The position numbers and the translations under genes were made by a program. A stretch of 64,000 bases of DNA from Fallopia convolvulus (lineage: Eukaryota; Streptophyta; Magnoliopsida; Caryophyllales; Polygonaceae): NCBI GenBank assembly GCA_964016875.1, contig OZ024721.1, forward strand, positions 37,889,323 through 37,953,322. The letters run 5' to 3'. The notes under the pieces were generated by a model. The model worked only from the letters and a program-made list of their open reading frames with translations, was not told where the DNA came from and did no database searches. Below are positions 21,480-33,269 of the stretch, piece after piece (the first letter of the stretch is position 1; every line of letters begins with the position of its first letter).

Positions 21480-24400
21480 ATCTTCTTCTTTGTGCCTTCA
21501 TAACCCCACATGAAATCACACATCATTTGCTCAATCTCATGTCAAAACTCCACTGGCAACAAGAAACACGACATGGCATAAGTAAAAATCGATTGAATCA
21601 CTAACTTCAGCAACACCTCTTTACCTGCTTTTGAAAGAGCTCGTTCTGACCACCCCTTTAATTTCTTCCAGATTCTCTCCTTGACATGGTTAAAAATGAT
21701 CTTCCTTGATCGCCCCACCATGGTTGGGAGTCCTAGGTAGCGCTCATGTTTGTCAACTTCTCTACTTTCCAGCTTGCATCGACATTCTTGCGAAAAGACA
21801 ACTTTGATTTTGCTAAATTAACTTGTTAAACCGACGCTGCTCCGTAGACACGGAGGATGTTAATAATTTCATTTGCTTGTTGACAAGTAGCCCTATAAAA
21901 CATCACACTCTCATCAACAAAGAACAGATGGGAAACATAAGGAGATCTACTTGCCAGTAGAATACCATGGAGACGGCCCTCATTTTCACTCTTTCGAATA
22001 CATCACGCTAGAACTTCCGCACACAATAAAAACAAATAGGGCAATAGAGGATCACCCTGCCAGATTCCTCTTTCAGGAAAAACTCATGTGAAGGAGTCCC
22101 ATCCACTAGAATTGAGAAAGAAACACTCCTAACATATTTCATAATCAAATCAGTCAATCGCCTATCAAACCGAGTTGAATCATACACTGCATCAAAAAAT
22201 TCCATTCAACCTTGTCATACGCTTTGGCCATATCCAACTTAAAAGCCATGTACCAAAGCCAACCCATCTTTTTTGTTTTCATATAATGGAACAATTCAAA
22301 GGCCGCTAGTACATTATCGGTAATTAATCTGCCTGAAACGAAAGCACTCTGAGAGGGTGAAATGAGTAATTAGTCTTGCATGCGAAAAGGCTCTTTTACT
22401 TTTGGAATAAGAGAAATGAATATATGATTAAGTTTACTAGGAAGAATAGCATCATTAAGAATATATAAGAAAAAAAATGTATGAAATTAGAACCAAGAGT
22501 ATTCCAATGGTCATGGTAAAAAAGTTGATATTCCATCAACACAATGAGATTTAATAAGATGCATACAAAAAAGGGCAGAATGTACCTCTTCTCTTGTGAA
22601 GGGATGTAGGAGCTTGGAGTTATCTACATGCGTTACTAAAGGCGAGATTCCTAGAGGAACTGTGTTGGAAAGTGCATTATGATCCGATTTAAATAGTTCA
22701 CAAAAGTAATCCACCGCGACTTTTGTTTTCCCCTCCTACTTCTCCACACCATTCCATCTACATCAACTAATTCACATATCTTATTTCTCTTCCTTCTCCC
22801 GCTTGCCTTTTGATGAAAGAAAGTTGAATTTCAGTTTTCCCATTTGAACTCATTTGTTTTTGCCCTCTAAAACCAAAGAACCTCTTCCTTATCCATGAAA
22901 TATTGTTCTAGCCTTTCCAATTCCTTCCTTCTTCGAACAAGATTACCCGACATCCCTCCCTTATTTAACTCCCTTAATTGTTTCCTCACCCTTTTCAACT
23001 TCACCACAATATTACCAAATTCCATATTATTCCAATCCCTTAATGATTCAGCATATCAGTTTATTCATATCATCGTGATCATCTCTTGCACTCGGGCTAT
23101 TCCATGCATTATGAACAACATGTTGGCAACCATCATTTAACGTTCACATGGCCTCAAACCAGAACGACCAACAACCCTTACTCTCCTCGATCTCCTCCTC
23201 CTCATAACGAAAGAAGTCTATCAAGATTGGAACATGGATAGACCCCTCACGGTGGAGATTAGGGATGTTCAACGGGTCGGGTCTCCGTGACCCGTACTGA
23301 CCCGATCCGCAATTTGCGGGTTGCGGATCGACCCGTGACCTTTGCGGGTGGGGTCGGATTAAACCCGCGCGGGTCGCGAGTTCCCCCGCGACCCACAATA
23401 TTTTTAAAATATATATTTTAATAAAATACCCAATGATCCACAATATTTTTAATATATATATATTTTTATAATTTTATTAATATATAAAATATTTTTTTTA
23501 TAAAAAACATGTTTTTGGGTAACAAAATTTATTTTTTGACCCGATTGACTTAGTCCAACGGGTCGACCCGCGATCCGATCCGTTAGACCCGATTTGTTGA
23601 GCATCCCTAGTGGAGATGTCTAACGTGAGCCCCTAGAAAAATTTCCTGCCATTTGTCATTTGCAAACCCCATATCTAGTCTTTTGGCTATGTAATCATCA
23701 TTCTTCCTACCATGGTCCCATCTGAACCTAACCCCTAAAAAATCATATCTTGTAGTTCACAATACTCCAAAGCCTCCCTAAACACCATCATCTCTCTCGC
23801 ATCGGGTAATACTCCACCCCTCTTGTCCTCTTCACACAAAATTTGGTTGAAATCATCGAAGCAAATCCAACCCTCATGTCTATCTTCTCCCAACCTCTTT
23901 AAAAGTAACCATGACAATCCTTTTTTATCCCTCTTAGGCCATCCATAAAAAGCATGTTGCTCTCCACTCCCCCAACACCTTTAATTAGGGCATCAATATA
24001 ATGAGTAGTAAAGGATCGAATAGACACCTTGACGTCCTCTTCCCAAAGAAAGCATAACTCTCCAGATCGCCCAACACAATTAACAACAAAACACCTTGCA
24101 AAATCCAGCTTTCCTCTGATCTCTTCCATCCTCTTACTCTCACATTTGGCCTCCATTAAAAAGACCAGTTTCGGGGACTCTCTTCTCACCAAAATGATGA
24201 GACGACCAAGTGGGGGGCCTTCCTCAATCCCGACCAGTTGTAGCTTACGATACTCATGGATCCCGATAGGAAGGGATTCTCCCTCCTGCCAATGGAATAA
24301 ATATGACAAGTTTCTTGCGAGTATCGCTAGTATGCACCATAGTCACGTCCTCCTTCTCCCTACCCCTTTTGGTGACCGGTTCCACATTCTGATTTGTCCC

Positions 24401-25734
24401 TTCGAACTCCCTGGCACGCCTTTTCCACTTTTTCCTAGTCCTTTCTTTCTCACCCAACCCTCCTTTTCACTTGCCTTCAAACTTGTACCCATATGTCCTA
24501 ATTCCTCACCACGTTTTCTCCCCCCTTGAGTCTCCTCCATCACCTCTATCTCCTCAATATTGGTCTCAACCCTAAAACTTTTTGATTTTGACTCTCCTTC
24601 CCCCTTTTCTTGTTCATCTCTTGATATTTCTATTCCCACACCCTTGTTTCTTTCTTCATTAATGGCCTCTCTCTCCAGCCTTTCCTGAACTTGATTGGTC
24701 ACTACCTCCATTTCATTCCTATTCGTTGTAGAGGTTGTTGTCTTGCTTGATACTTCTTCATTCTCCCCCTCCCCTTCCTCCCTGTCTGCCTTCTGAAGTA
24801 AAGCCATCATCGACTTTCTACATTTCCAATGACTCTCTCGATTCCCTCCTCCACTATCGCCTTTTTCCTTCACAAGTCTCTTAATATTTTTCTTCTCCTG
24901 CTCTCTTTCCATCTTCGATCTTGGTTGTCATCTCTTCAACAGAGATGCTCACATCTAGTCCCCATATTCTTGTTGATAATTCCTTGATTCCTCATCATTA
25001 CAATCAACCTCAACATATCCAAGCACACCACACATATAACACAAAATTAGGAAGTCTCTCATACTTGATTTCTGCCCAAATCTTCTTTCCATTTATCGTC
25101 ATCACAAGACCCCTCCGCAAAGGCTTCAAAATATTGACTAAAACCTGAATTCGAATGTACCTTCCACAGATCAAATATTCCTCCTCATTTATTTCTTGAA
25201 GATCGCCAAAAGCTTTACTAATCATTTTTGTAGTTTCCACGTTCATGGCATCTATGGGGAGATCGTAAACCCTAACCCAAAAAGGCACTGTGTCTACTAG
25301 AATTTTTTATGGTTGTTCTAGACCTGACTCCTTCAAGGCGAGAAGGGCTTTGTCAAATGCCCAAGGGCCACCCCTAAGCACATATTCCTTTTCTAGTATG
25401 TCCCCAAATTGAAAAAAAAAAGATTTTGCCTCAACTCCTGAAAAACGAACCCATGCTTCAACTTCCATGCACCTTTCATCGTGGCCTTTAGCGCAAAGGA
25501 GTTAAAAGGTCTCAGCGTCATTAGGGTTCCAACAAGGGCCAACGTGTCTCCGCCCTCATACAAATCCCTTGTCGTAACAGTCACATCGAACTACTCTATC
25601 TCCTTCTATGTAAGTTGCAAATCTTTCTTTTTCCCTACTTCTTCCATCTTCTGTGAACTAAGCAAAGAGCGGAACTTTATGAATAACCCAACACTGGCGA
25701 ACCCCGTACCAAATCGCGCTACGAGCCCTACGTT
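21480..25734 (-). pseudogene. Decayed L1-type LINE (ORF1, endonuclease, RT), minus strand
   Basis: Fragments in LINE order read from high to low coordinates. 25584-24930 is ORF1 with a DUF4283-like gag region (WVRVYDLPIDAMN, RIQVLVNILKPLRRG, NGKKIWAEIKYERLP) and then a Glu/Lys-rich tail (24912-24343). 24230-23620 is an AP-type endonuclease (LVFLMEAKCESKRMEEI, GWICFDDFNQILCEEDKRGG). 23250-23140 is the end of the endonuclease. 22714-22511 is the linker (RPFTREEVHSALFCMH, SHCVDGIS). 22205-22008 is part of RT (FDAVYDSTRFDRRLTDLI). 21800-21490 is the downstream RT part (LSKAGKEVLLKLVIQSIPTYAMSCF-like on translation, broken). There are many frameshifts and stops. A MITE (23260-23609) interrupts the endonuclease. 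The 5' end stops at the foldback element at 25735. Confidence 0.85.
23260..23609. mobile_element. hAT-type MITE, 350 bp
   Basis: Terminal inverted repeats start TAGGGATGTTCAACGGGTCG and end with the near-complement ...cccgatttgttgagcatccCTA. The perfect 8-bp target duplication gtggagat flanks it (23252-23259 and 23610-23617). The TAGGG terminus and 8-bp duplication are marks of the hAT superfamily. The interior is built from gacccg/cgggtc runs and an AT-rich core; no transposase. It sits inside the LINE endonuclease. Confidence 0.9.
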
Positions 25735-26420
25735 AAATTGCATTTAACCACCTTTTATTTTGCACTTGTTGCAATTAACCACCCTTTATATTTTTTTCTA
25801 CACTTAACCACCCTTTATTTGTAATTATGTGCATTTAACCACCCATTTTAACGAAAAACGACATTTTCTCCGTTAAGTAAAGTAAATTACGTTTTTTCCT
25901 TTCTTTTTAAATTTTATTTACGATAAATAAATAAAGGAAAATCCATAATTGACACTTTCAAGTTCCGATACGTACGCCGATTTTTGCAACCATGGCCTAA
26001 TTTCGTCCGTAATAATTCCTTCCCTCCATCAAATAGTGAAGAAGAACCACGACTTTGCCGATGCAAAGACCATGGGTTTTGGATCTGATTCTGACGACTT
26101 TGAGCGTCTCTTGGAGTCGATCGTGTCTAAGTTGATGGACGACGACTCGAGATTCAAAAGGTTGAGATGTAGGTCGAAATCCAATGATAATGACATTCCA
26201 AGCTCAATTTATTCCTAAATTTTTTTATTTATTGTAAATAAAATTAAAAAAGAAGGGCAAAAACGTAATTTAATTTACTTAACGAAGAAAATAACGTTTT
26301 TCATCAAAATGGATGGTTAATTGCACACATTTACAAATAAGGGGTGGTTAAGTGTAGAAAAAAATATAAAGGGTGGTTAATTACAATAAGTGTAAAATAA
26401 AGGGTGGTTAAATACAATTT
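25735..26420. mobile_element. Foldback element with about 200-bp inverted arms
   Basis: The left arm (from 25735, aaattgcatttaaccacc) is an imperfect inverted repeat of the right arm (to 26420, ggtggttaaatacaattt). The arms hold several direct copies of 'ttaaccaccctttat' and extend to about 25935 and 26215. The 280-bp centre contains a small open frame (25949-26218; about 89 residues, Asp/Ser-rich) that may be a captured fragment. No target duplication was found, so the superfamily is open; long arms suggest a Mutator-like or foldback type. Confidence 0.7.
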
Positions 26421-26928
26421 TCCCTTTTTTTTTATCATCGGATACAGAACCAATGTCTATCCCATATTCGCGTGGCATAATGAACCCGGAAAGTTGAACC
26501 CAAAGTCGTTACGCTAAAACTCTAAAATCGTAACTAATGATACCTTGGTCAAATTAATGAACCAAATCGGGTCTAAAAATGTACCAATACGGCAATAAAT
26601 CAATAATAATGCCCACCACTCCTCTTCCTCTCCCTTCTCTATTTTTCGTTTCTTATTTTTTCAGTAGCGTGAAGCGTCAGTACGTCACGCTTCGCAACCA
26701 CTTCAACTATTTGGAAAAGCTGTCAAATAAAGATCAGAAGAAGAAAATAACCTAGAAAAGTAAGAAGAAGAAGATAGAAGAAGATCCAAAATTCCACATA
26801 TCAGAATTAACGTAAATTAGGGAGCGAGAAAAGGTTCCAGATCGACAAGAAAACCCCGCAATTTCTCCCCTCATTACCCTAGGGCTAGGCCAAGGAAGAA
26901 GAAGATCAGTTATCTGAGCAGATTGACA
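26421..26928. other. Upstream region of the membrane protein gene
   Basis: AT-rich, then purine-rich (gaagaagaag) before the start codon at 26929. No clear TATA box was picked. No ORF. Confidence 0.4.
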
Positions 26929-29511
26929 ATGCTAAGGAGTCCGAAACAAGATCAATCCGAGCAAACGATGCTCAGGAGTCCCAATAGAGAGTTCCAATTC
27001 ACGAGGTCCATTTCCGATCTCAATTGGCGGCTCCTCCTCTTGCTCCTCTGCTCCCTCTCCCTCCTCGTCTTCTTATCCTTCTCCTTTTCCACCGCCGTTT
27101 TCTCCGCTCCAGCTATCTCCCGAATTCCCGCTCTCGGATCTCTCAAATCCCTCTTCAATTCTCCGCCGTCGCCTATTGCGCCTTCGCCGGAGTTGAAGGG
27201 GGACGCCAATCGATGGAAGGCCGAGTTAGATCGGTCGAGGATAGCGGTGTGCTTGGTCGGAGGAGCTCGGAGATTCGAGCTCACCGGGCCGTCGATTATT
27301 GAGAAGATCCTTCAAGAGTTTCCGAGCTCCGATGTTTTTCTCAACAGTCCTCTCGATAGCAACTCCTACAAGCTGTCGCTGTTGAAATCGGCCCCGAGAA
27401 TCGCGGCCGTTAGGATCTTCAAGCAGGAGCCGATTCCGGAGACCGAGTTGCAAAGCCGAGTCCTGACCGCGGCCAACTCGCCCAATGGGATTCAGGTTAG
27501 TTGGCTTGTCGATTCTCTCCCCTCTATGATCTATCCTCCGGTCGTGTCATTGCTACTGCAATTGATATTTTATTTTGACTTTGTTAATAACAAAATCCTG
27601 GCGTAAGTGATTGATTTCAATCCTCTATTACGAGAATGTAGAAGGATTTGGGGGTTTAGGGATAAGATGCTTGACTTGGTTATCTTATAAAGTTATCATG
27701 GAATTTCAATCTTGGTTTCATTTATTTTGAAACTTATAAACCGTTTTTTCTGCATAGTTTTGGCCTTGTGGGCCTTTGGCCTGATTTTTCGCGAGGCATA
27801 ATGGATTTGTTGTTATGTTTTTGTATAATTCTTTCTGGGTTTATGGCTGAAGCACCAGAAATAGAAAACGTCTGAAATTGGGGAAAATAAGTTTATGTTT
27901 AAAAGTAAAAGGTTTTCGGTGTCTTATAAACTGCCCCTTTTAAGGTTAGAACATGTAACTTTTAAGATATATTAGTAATGCCTTACCATATTAATTGAGC
28001 TAACTAAATTCAGTTATTCTCACGTAACTGAATTTCAGTTTTCTTTGGGTCTATTGGGTGCATCCTCCTCACATGCTCATGTTATGGGTGCCCGCATATT
28101 GACCCCCAAGATCCCGCTTGAGCGGGACTATATTAGGCGATGATGTTGATGTTGATATTCGTTGAGCTAACATGTATTGACTTATAGATTCAACGCTTGC
28201 TTTAGATGTCTTGTGTGTGTTGAGTTGAGTTTCAAATTTAGCCTATTATTATATAGATCTAATTAATACAACGTAGTTTTAAAGGTTATCTACTTTGGAC
28301 GTGCCAAGTGCGAACTGCCAAGTTACAGATCCGATGTGTTGATGCTGAGTGAACAGAATATGGTTCATTTATTCGTTCATTCATTGATCTACTATATTTT
28401 GAGTGTTTTGAACTAGCTGATTTGAACTTTTCAGCGCATGTGGATTGTGGGCCTAAGATCCGTACTCCAAGGGCGGGCATGTGTGTGTATCTGTTCCACA
28501 TGTGACGATCAAAAGATAGCCTGTACATATTAGGAATTTATTGGGATGGCAAACAAAAAACTTTTACAGTATATGATTAAAGTTATACCTATATTTTAGA
28601 GTAGTGTTTAATGATCTAATCTTAGGAAGGAAATCCCCTTTCCATACCTATGAGGCCAGTTTGTACAACTTGTTAAAAAGTTCTTATAAATATTTGGTGG
28701 CTTATTCTGTTTACAGGGTCTTTTACAATACTTCAGCCTTGTTGAAGAATGCTTGACACTGATTTCAAACCACGAGAAACGAAATAACTTCACCTACAAC
28801 TGGATAGTCCGAACCCGGGTCGACGGGTACTGGACAAGCCCGCTCAGCCCGGACAGCTTCATCCCGGACCAGTACGTGGTCCCACCTGGATCCAGCTACG
28901 GCGGCCTCAACGACCGCCTCGGGGTCGGAGACCGCAACACCTCGGTCGTAGCACTCTCTCGGCTCTCTCTCATCCCGACCCTCGACTCCAACGGATTCCG
29001 CCAGCTCAACTCAGAAGCCGCCTTCAAGGCCCAGCTAACAAGCATGCGGGTCCCGCTCCAGACCCCAGAACAGCCCTTTTGCGTGGTAACGGATCGAAGA
29101 TACGATTACCCACCAAGAGGGTTCGGGGTGCCCGTGATGTCGTTGTCAAGCCCGGGCCCGATGAGCGGGGCCAAGTGTAGGCCCTGTAAGCCGGTTTGTG
29201 TTAGGGAGTGTGTTGGGGGCGTGATGCAGGGGCTTAATAGAGGATGGAGTTGGACTCAGTGGGAAGATGGGAGGCTTGAGTTGTGTGATGCTCATGGTGT
29301 TTGGGAGGATGGATGGGAGAAGATTTTTGACCGAGTTGCTGGGAAGCGACTAGCCGAGTCGAGGAAGCGTGTCGGGAAGATGAATGTGGAGAGATGTGTT
29401 AAGGATTTTGAGGAGTTGAGGAAGAAGGTAAGTGGGAATGGGAGTTGGGAGGCTCCGAAGGCTGATGAGATTTGTAGGCTTGGTCTAGTTAAAGATCAAA
29501 GCAAAAGTTGA
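26929..29511 (+). CDS. Plant type II membrane protein of unknown function (DUF7796-like), two exons
   Basis: Exons 26929-27495 and 28717-29511; the intron (27496-28716, 1221 bp) has CAG|GTTAGT and TTACAG|GG ends and is phase 0. The protein is 453 residues. The ATG at 26929 is the first in frame. Residues about 31-56 (WRLLLLLLCSLSLLVFLSF...) form one membrane segment near the N-terminus, so a signal anchor with a lumenal C-terminal part is likely. The body opens with RIAVCLVGGARRFELTGPSI and has a Pro-rich linker before it. Exon 2 contains NWIVRTRVDGYW and a Cys-rich block CRPCKPVCVRECVGG. The start of the body and the WIVRTRVDGYW motif recall Golgi glycosyltransferase-like folds, but no activity can be claimed. 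I recognise it as a conserved plant-only family, tentatively DUF7796. Confidence 0.88.
28030..28165 (+). repeat. SINE-like 3' part in the intron
   Basis: The intron segment ...gacccccaagatcccgcttgagcgggactatattaggcgatgatgttgatgttgat resembles the sequence next to element 2 at 46090-46157, with the same order of blocks and a short TTG-rich tail. This matches the general form of plant SINE 3' ends. The 5' tRNA-like part was not found, so this is a tentative call. Confidence 0.4.
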
Positions 29512-30630
29512 AATTTTCATATAGGTTGTATTTTGCTTTGTGATTGTGATTCTTCTTGTACAGAAATTAATAAGGGGAATGAGGAAAAAGAAGAAGAAAA
29601 ATGAAAGGAGTTAGAGAAGAAAGTGAAAAAAAGGATTATGTCATTGTAATTTTGGTTTTGATCAGTTGATGTGATACAGATAAAGAGATCTTGATATATT
29701 TAGTATGTTTCTTACACAACTTTGGTCTCTTTTTACACGACTCAAGTTTTGGAATGATTTATGGTGTTTTCGGAAATGGTGACACTTTTGCCATCATGTG
29801 GCATGATCTGCTCAGAGATGTTCAATGTGCATGAATTAACCTTAACATTTGATGTTAGAAAAGAGGATACTCAAATCGCACACCAAGTCCCCCAGTCTCA
29901 CTTGTATTGATAATCTGAATAATAGACAAGACTCACAATCTCAAAGGAGAAACCAATGAGCCCTAGGCACTAAGCATTTCTTACCCTCTTTCTCCTCATA
30001 GTGAATGATCTTGTCTGGACACCCTAGATATATAATTGAAGTACCGATCCTTTGATTTGAAAGTAGACATTCTGCTTCATATTAGCATAGAGATAATCAT
30101 CATTCAGATATGAGGGAAAAATATAGAGAAATTTGCAGTTGTTTTCTCTGACAAATTTCCCCAGTTTGGTTTGCTCTTTATCCTGTTTCACCCACCGTTG
30201 AAAGAGCTACAAGAAACCATTTGGTTGATGGATTTGCTCAATCTGGTTTTGGTTTTGGTTTTTTTTTTTTTTGATCGAACTCTGGTTTTGGTATTATGAC
30301 CGTGGATTTTCAACATCACCTAAACATGGTTGGCACTTGGGAAAGTGGTAATATACATTCATATTTTTCATATCCACAACAAAATATGGTTGTTACATCA
30401 CATAAAAAAAGGGCGATTTTAAAATATTGTGTGTATTATTAAATCATGCCAAAGTCTTCCCTTGTCTGGAGACAACTCTATCTGCAGGCCATTCGTGCAC
30501 ATAAGTATTTAATCATTTTTTTCCCCTTCAAAAAAAAAAAAACAGCTTCAAGTTGTCTTTACACGAGAAAAACATTGGCCACATCACCACAGCCTTCCAA
30601 AGCATCTAAAAAGGTAGCTCCAGGCTCCAG
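29512..30630. other. Intergenic region between the two plus-strand genes
   Basis: Contains the 3' untranslated part of the upstream gene (purine-rich, 29570-29640), then AT-rich sequence with a T-run near 30260 and an A-run near 30530. No gene or RNA seen. Confidence 0.5.
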
Positions 30631-30631
30631 C

Positions 30632-30639
30632 TATATATA
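30632..30639 (+). promoter_or_regulatory. Candidate TATA box of the DUF241 gene
   Basis: tatatata within ccagctatatatacacac, about 90 bp upstream of the ATG, followed by a short CA repeat. Spacing suits a plant core promoter with a leader of roughly 50-60 bases. Confidence 0.6.
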
Positions 30640-30721
30640 CACACACACACACCATTCCTATACTCTCTACCTATAACATCTTTCCTTGCACCTTCAAGTT
30701 GCTTGCCCCAAAGAAAACAAA

Positions 30722-31558
30722 ATGGCATCCAAAATTTCATGCCATGCTCGTTCAATCAGCTTACCCTCCACATCACATCCTCTAGATCCTACCACAGAGG
30801 ATCATCTCTCTAGACTCCGACGAATATCCTCCTCGTCTTCATCCTCCATCTGCCACAACCTAGTCAATATCAAAAGCTTGTACGAACGCATCAACGACTT
30901 GATCCTACTCCCACTCAATCAACAAGTCCTTTCAAATGATCAAGTCATCCGAGCTAGCATTGAAGCGGTTCTAGAAGGCTCTCTTACCTTGTTAGACATA
31001 AGTGGCACTACCATTGATGTTGTGTCTCATATGAAGGGGTCCATTCTAGAGCTCGAGTCATCTCTTCGTAGGAGAAGCGATGAAGCGACGTTCTTGTCAG
31101 CTTACAAAGTATCAAGAAGGAAGATCATCAAGTCGGTTTCCAAGTGCCTTGGAAACTTGAAGAAGGTGGACACCGCGCATCTAGAGAAGGATGATCAAAG
31201 GCTATTGTTTGTAGTAAGGATCTTGAGAGAGGCTCAGGTTATCTGTCTCTCAACATTGAAGTCACTTCTTGATTTTATGTCGGGTTCTAAGGCCCGACGA
31301 CAAGGTTGGTCACTTGTTGCTAAATTGACATCGCAATCGAACCCGCGAGAAGTGGATAATGAGGTGGAGAAAATAGATCAAGCCTTGTCCGCTTTAGATG
31401 CTAAGAAGCTTAGCACTGATATGAATATTGTGCAAAGCCTACAGAAGCAACTCGAGGCAGTGGAGATGACCATGAATGAAATTGAAGATGGTCTGGTGTC
31501 GGTTTCTAGATGTCTTGTTAGAACAAGGGTTTCTCTTTTAAATGTACTCAATCACTAA
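30722..31558 (+). CDS. DUF241 (PF03087) protein
   Basis: A single-exon gene of 278 residues. The ATG at 30722 is chosen because the family starts close to the conserved SRSISLPS-type motif (here ARSISLPSTSHPLDP at residues 8-22). An in-frame codon upstream gives only 12 extra residues. The order of blocks fits the family: Ser-rich region, SLYERINDLILLPLNQQ, the 'LLDISGTTIDVVSHMK' segment, LESSLRRRS, then helical C-terminal parts. Coiled-coil propensity is seen near the end (LQKQLEAVEMTMNEIEDGL). DUF241 genes are plant-specific, usually intronless and often in tandem clusters; only one copy is visible here. The biochemical role is unknown. No membrane segment is evident. Confidence 0.93.
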   Translation: MASKISCHARSISLPSTSHPLDPTTEDHLSRLRRISSSSSSSICHNLVNIKSLYERINDLILLPLNQQVLSNDQVIRASIEAVLEGSLTLLDISGTTIDVVSHMKGSILELESSLRRRSDEATFLSAYKVSRRKIIKSVSKCLGNLKKVDTAHLEKDDQRLLFVVRILREAQVICLSTLKSLLDFMSGSKARRQGWSLVAKLTSQSNPREVDNEVEKIDQALSALDAKKLSTDMNIVQSLQKQLEAVEMTMNEIEDGLVSVSRCLVRTRVSLLNVLNH

Positions 31559-32413
31559 TTTTATATTCTTGTGCAACTATTGTAAAGTACCATGATCAAT
31601 GAATTTGGAAATACATTATTATTATTATTATTTCAGATGCTAAAACATCTGTGGTACATTAATTACTATGTAGATTATGTTACTTCTCTAGCTTATGGTA
31701 TGGTAATTAAATTGTATGGTGAAACCTGCTCACTATTGGTCTGACACAAGTTTGTGTTTGCCCCTTTTTGTGTCTGAAATCAACAAGCTATATCATATCA
31801 TCTCTGATATATACACAATTGTAGATGACTTACAAATTACAATAAAAAAAAACAAGTAATGTAATGAAAGAGGCAATGTGTTTGGGTGAATAAAACACAT
31901 TGGTGGGCCGGGCAGGTTCTAACAGACTACTGCCTACACTGATCACACGTTGACTTAGATTAGCTTTAATCCATATCTGAGCTGTCATTATTCCAAGTGT
32001 AATGTAAAGAGTAGACAATAGCATGCTCGAGATCTCTGCTTACTCCATTTTTATTAGCTCCCCCTCATCTAATCTGCAGTAGTGGCCTGGCAACTACATG
32101 CAATTACAGTTTAAAAATACAGCATGTTGTATCTATGTTTTTACCTAACACCAAAGGGTGCAACAATTGGCCCCTTCAACTCTGCATTCAGTTATCTAAT
32201 TATCTGATGGTTTGTGTAAGAACGAGTTCTGACAACTTCAAACTCACTCACAGAGTAAGATTCTACAATCATGATCCTGCTTCAACTCCTCAACTTCAAC
32301 TATAAGGATGTTCTTTTATAAGGCAACAAAATGCTCAACTTTTGCTTGTTGTGGTGAGTTGCTTGTTTTGTGTGCCGGACCGTTGTCTTGTGCTTGCAGG
32401 GTTTCTGGATAGG
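31559..32413. other. Intergenic region up to element 2
   Basis: AT-rich 3' flank of the DUF241 gene with a short ATT repeat near 31615. The last part (32340-32413) may be the 5' half of the SINE-like sequence into which element 2 inserted. No ORF of substance. Confidence 0.5.
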
Positions 32414-32597
32414 GGTCCTGATGATGTCCAAAACAGCAAAAGCAAAAAGTGGGCCCAGGAGGTCCCCCATAGGCAAGTTGGGTACCCACATCCATGTGGT
32501 TATCTAAAAAACAAAAACTCCCAACGCGCGCGAGGTCTATCAAACATCCCGGGACGAGGTCTCAACCTCGTCACCGCTAAGTACGCCCGCCCGCTCG

Positions 32598-32695
32598 AAC
32601 CAATCACCAACAACCTCACTCCTGAACCAATCACCGGCGGCCTCACTCCCAAACCAATCACAGGTGACCTCACTCATGGACCAATCAAAAACCCC
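32598..32695 (+). promoter_or_regulatory. Fourfold CCAAT repeat in the LTR
   Basis: ccaatcac is repeated with spacing of about 24-27 bp, each copy followed by a 'cctcact' block, about 50-150 bp upstream of the TATA box. Such an array is a plausible enhancer for CCAAT-binding factors. The LTR of element 1 has the weaker version with two to three copies. Confidence 0.55.
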
Positions 32696-32743
32696 TATTT
32701 CAAGTATCCCACATCGGACATTAGCCTAAACTCAACCCCCCAA

Positions 32744-32761
32744 TTCTCTATAAATAGAGAA
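32744..32761 (+). promoter_or_regulatory. Palindromic TATA box in element 2 LTR
   Basis: ttctctataaatagagaa is a perfect inverted repeat around TATAAATA. Compared with element 1 the outer C:G pair is replaced by T:A and one pair is added, so the symmetry is kept by paired changes. Confidence 0.75.
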
Positions 32762-33187
32762 GGACCTCGTAGGAAGAGGGGGTCGAAAAACAACTTGAAC
32801 TCAAGAACTCTCTTGTTTGTTAAAGATCGACGTGATAGGAATACCGTCAACAGACCTCGTTACAGATAAGAGAAATCCACAAAAAGACTCCAAGTCATAC
32901 AAAGACCTCGCCTACACTAAAGACCTCGCTACAAAATCTCACAAAGCTCTCTACACCACGTATCCAAATCTACCTCGCCTTAGCGTCGACCTCGCAACAT
33001 TTAGGTTTGATCTCGGAACCTCGTAGGAGGTCTAGGTGTAATTCTTAAAGTTGTTCATCAATCTCGTAGGTGTGTAACCTCGTTATTTGGGAGAAAAGTC
33101 ATAAATAAAGGAGCAAGTGTTTGCACTCAAATATAATAATCTTATTTCTTGTCTCGTAGCGAACCTCGTTATTTTGGATTTCATCAC

Positions 33188-33205
33188 TCGCGCCGTCTGT
33201 GGGAA
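33188..33205 (+). other. Primer binding site of element 2
   Basis: tcgcgccgtctgtgggaa, one base after the LTR end. It differs from element 1 at two positions; base two (C for G) would be a mismatch to a tRNA CCA end. Confidence 0.7.
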
Positions 33206-33269
33206 CCTCTTCATCCTAAGTAGCTCCCCATTTTGTAGTGCAAACCTTGATTCCTAAAACCCCCTCAAA

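Larger units (their letters stand above)
32419..33186 (+). repeat. Element 2 left (5') LTR
   Basis: Begins TGATGATGTCC and ends TTTCATCA. Contains a series of four CCAAT-type repeats (32598-32690) and a palindromic TATA box (32744-32761), and ends with the sequence cataaataaagg (about 33103), a likely polyadenylation signal. Lacks six bases present in the right LTR near 45423. Confidence 0.95.

Noticed and set aside
24029..24529. Plus-strand ORF of 166 residues
   Set aside because: Shadow of the LINE ORF1 tail and endonuclease on the minus strand.
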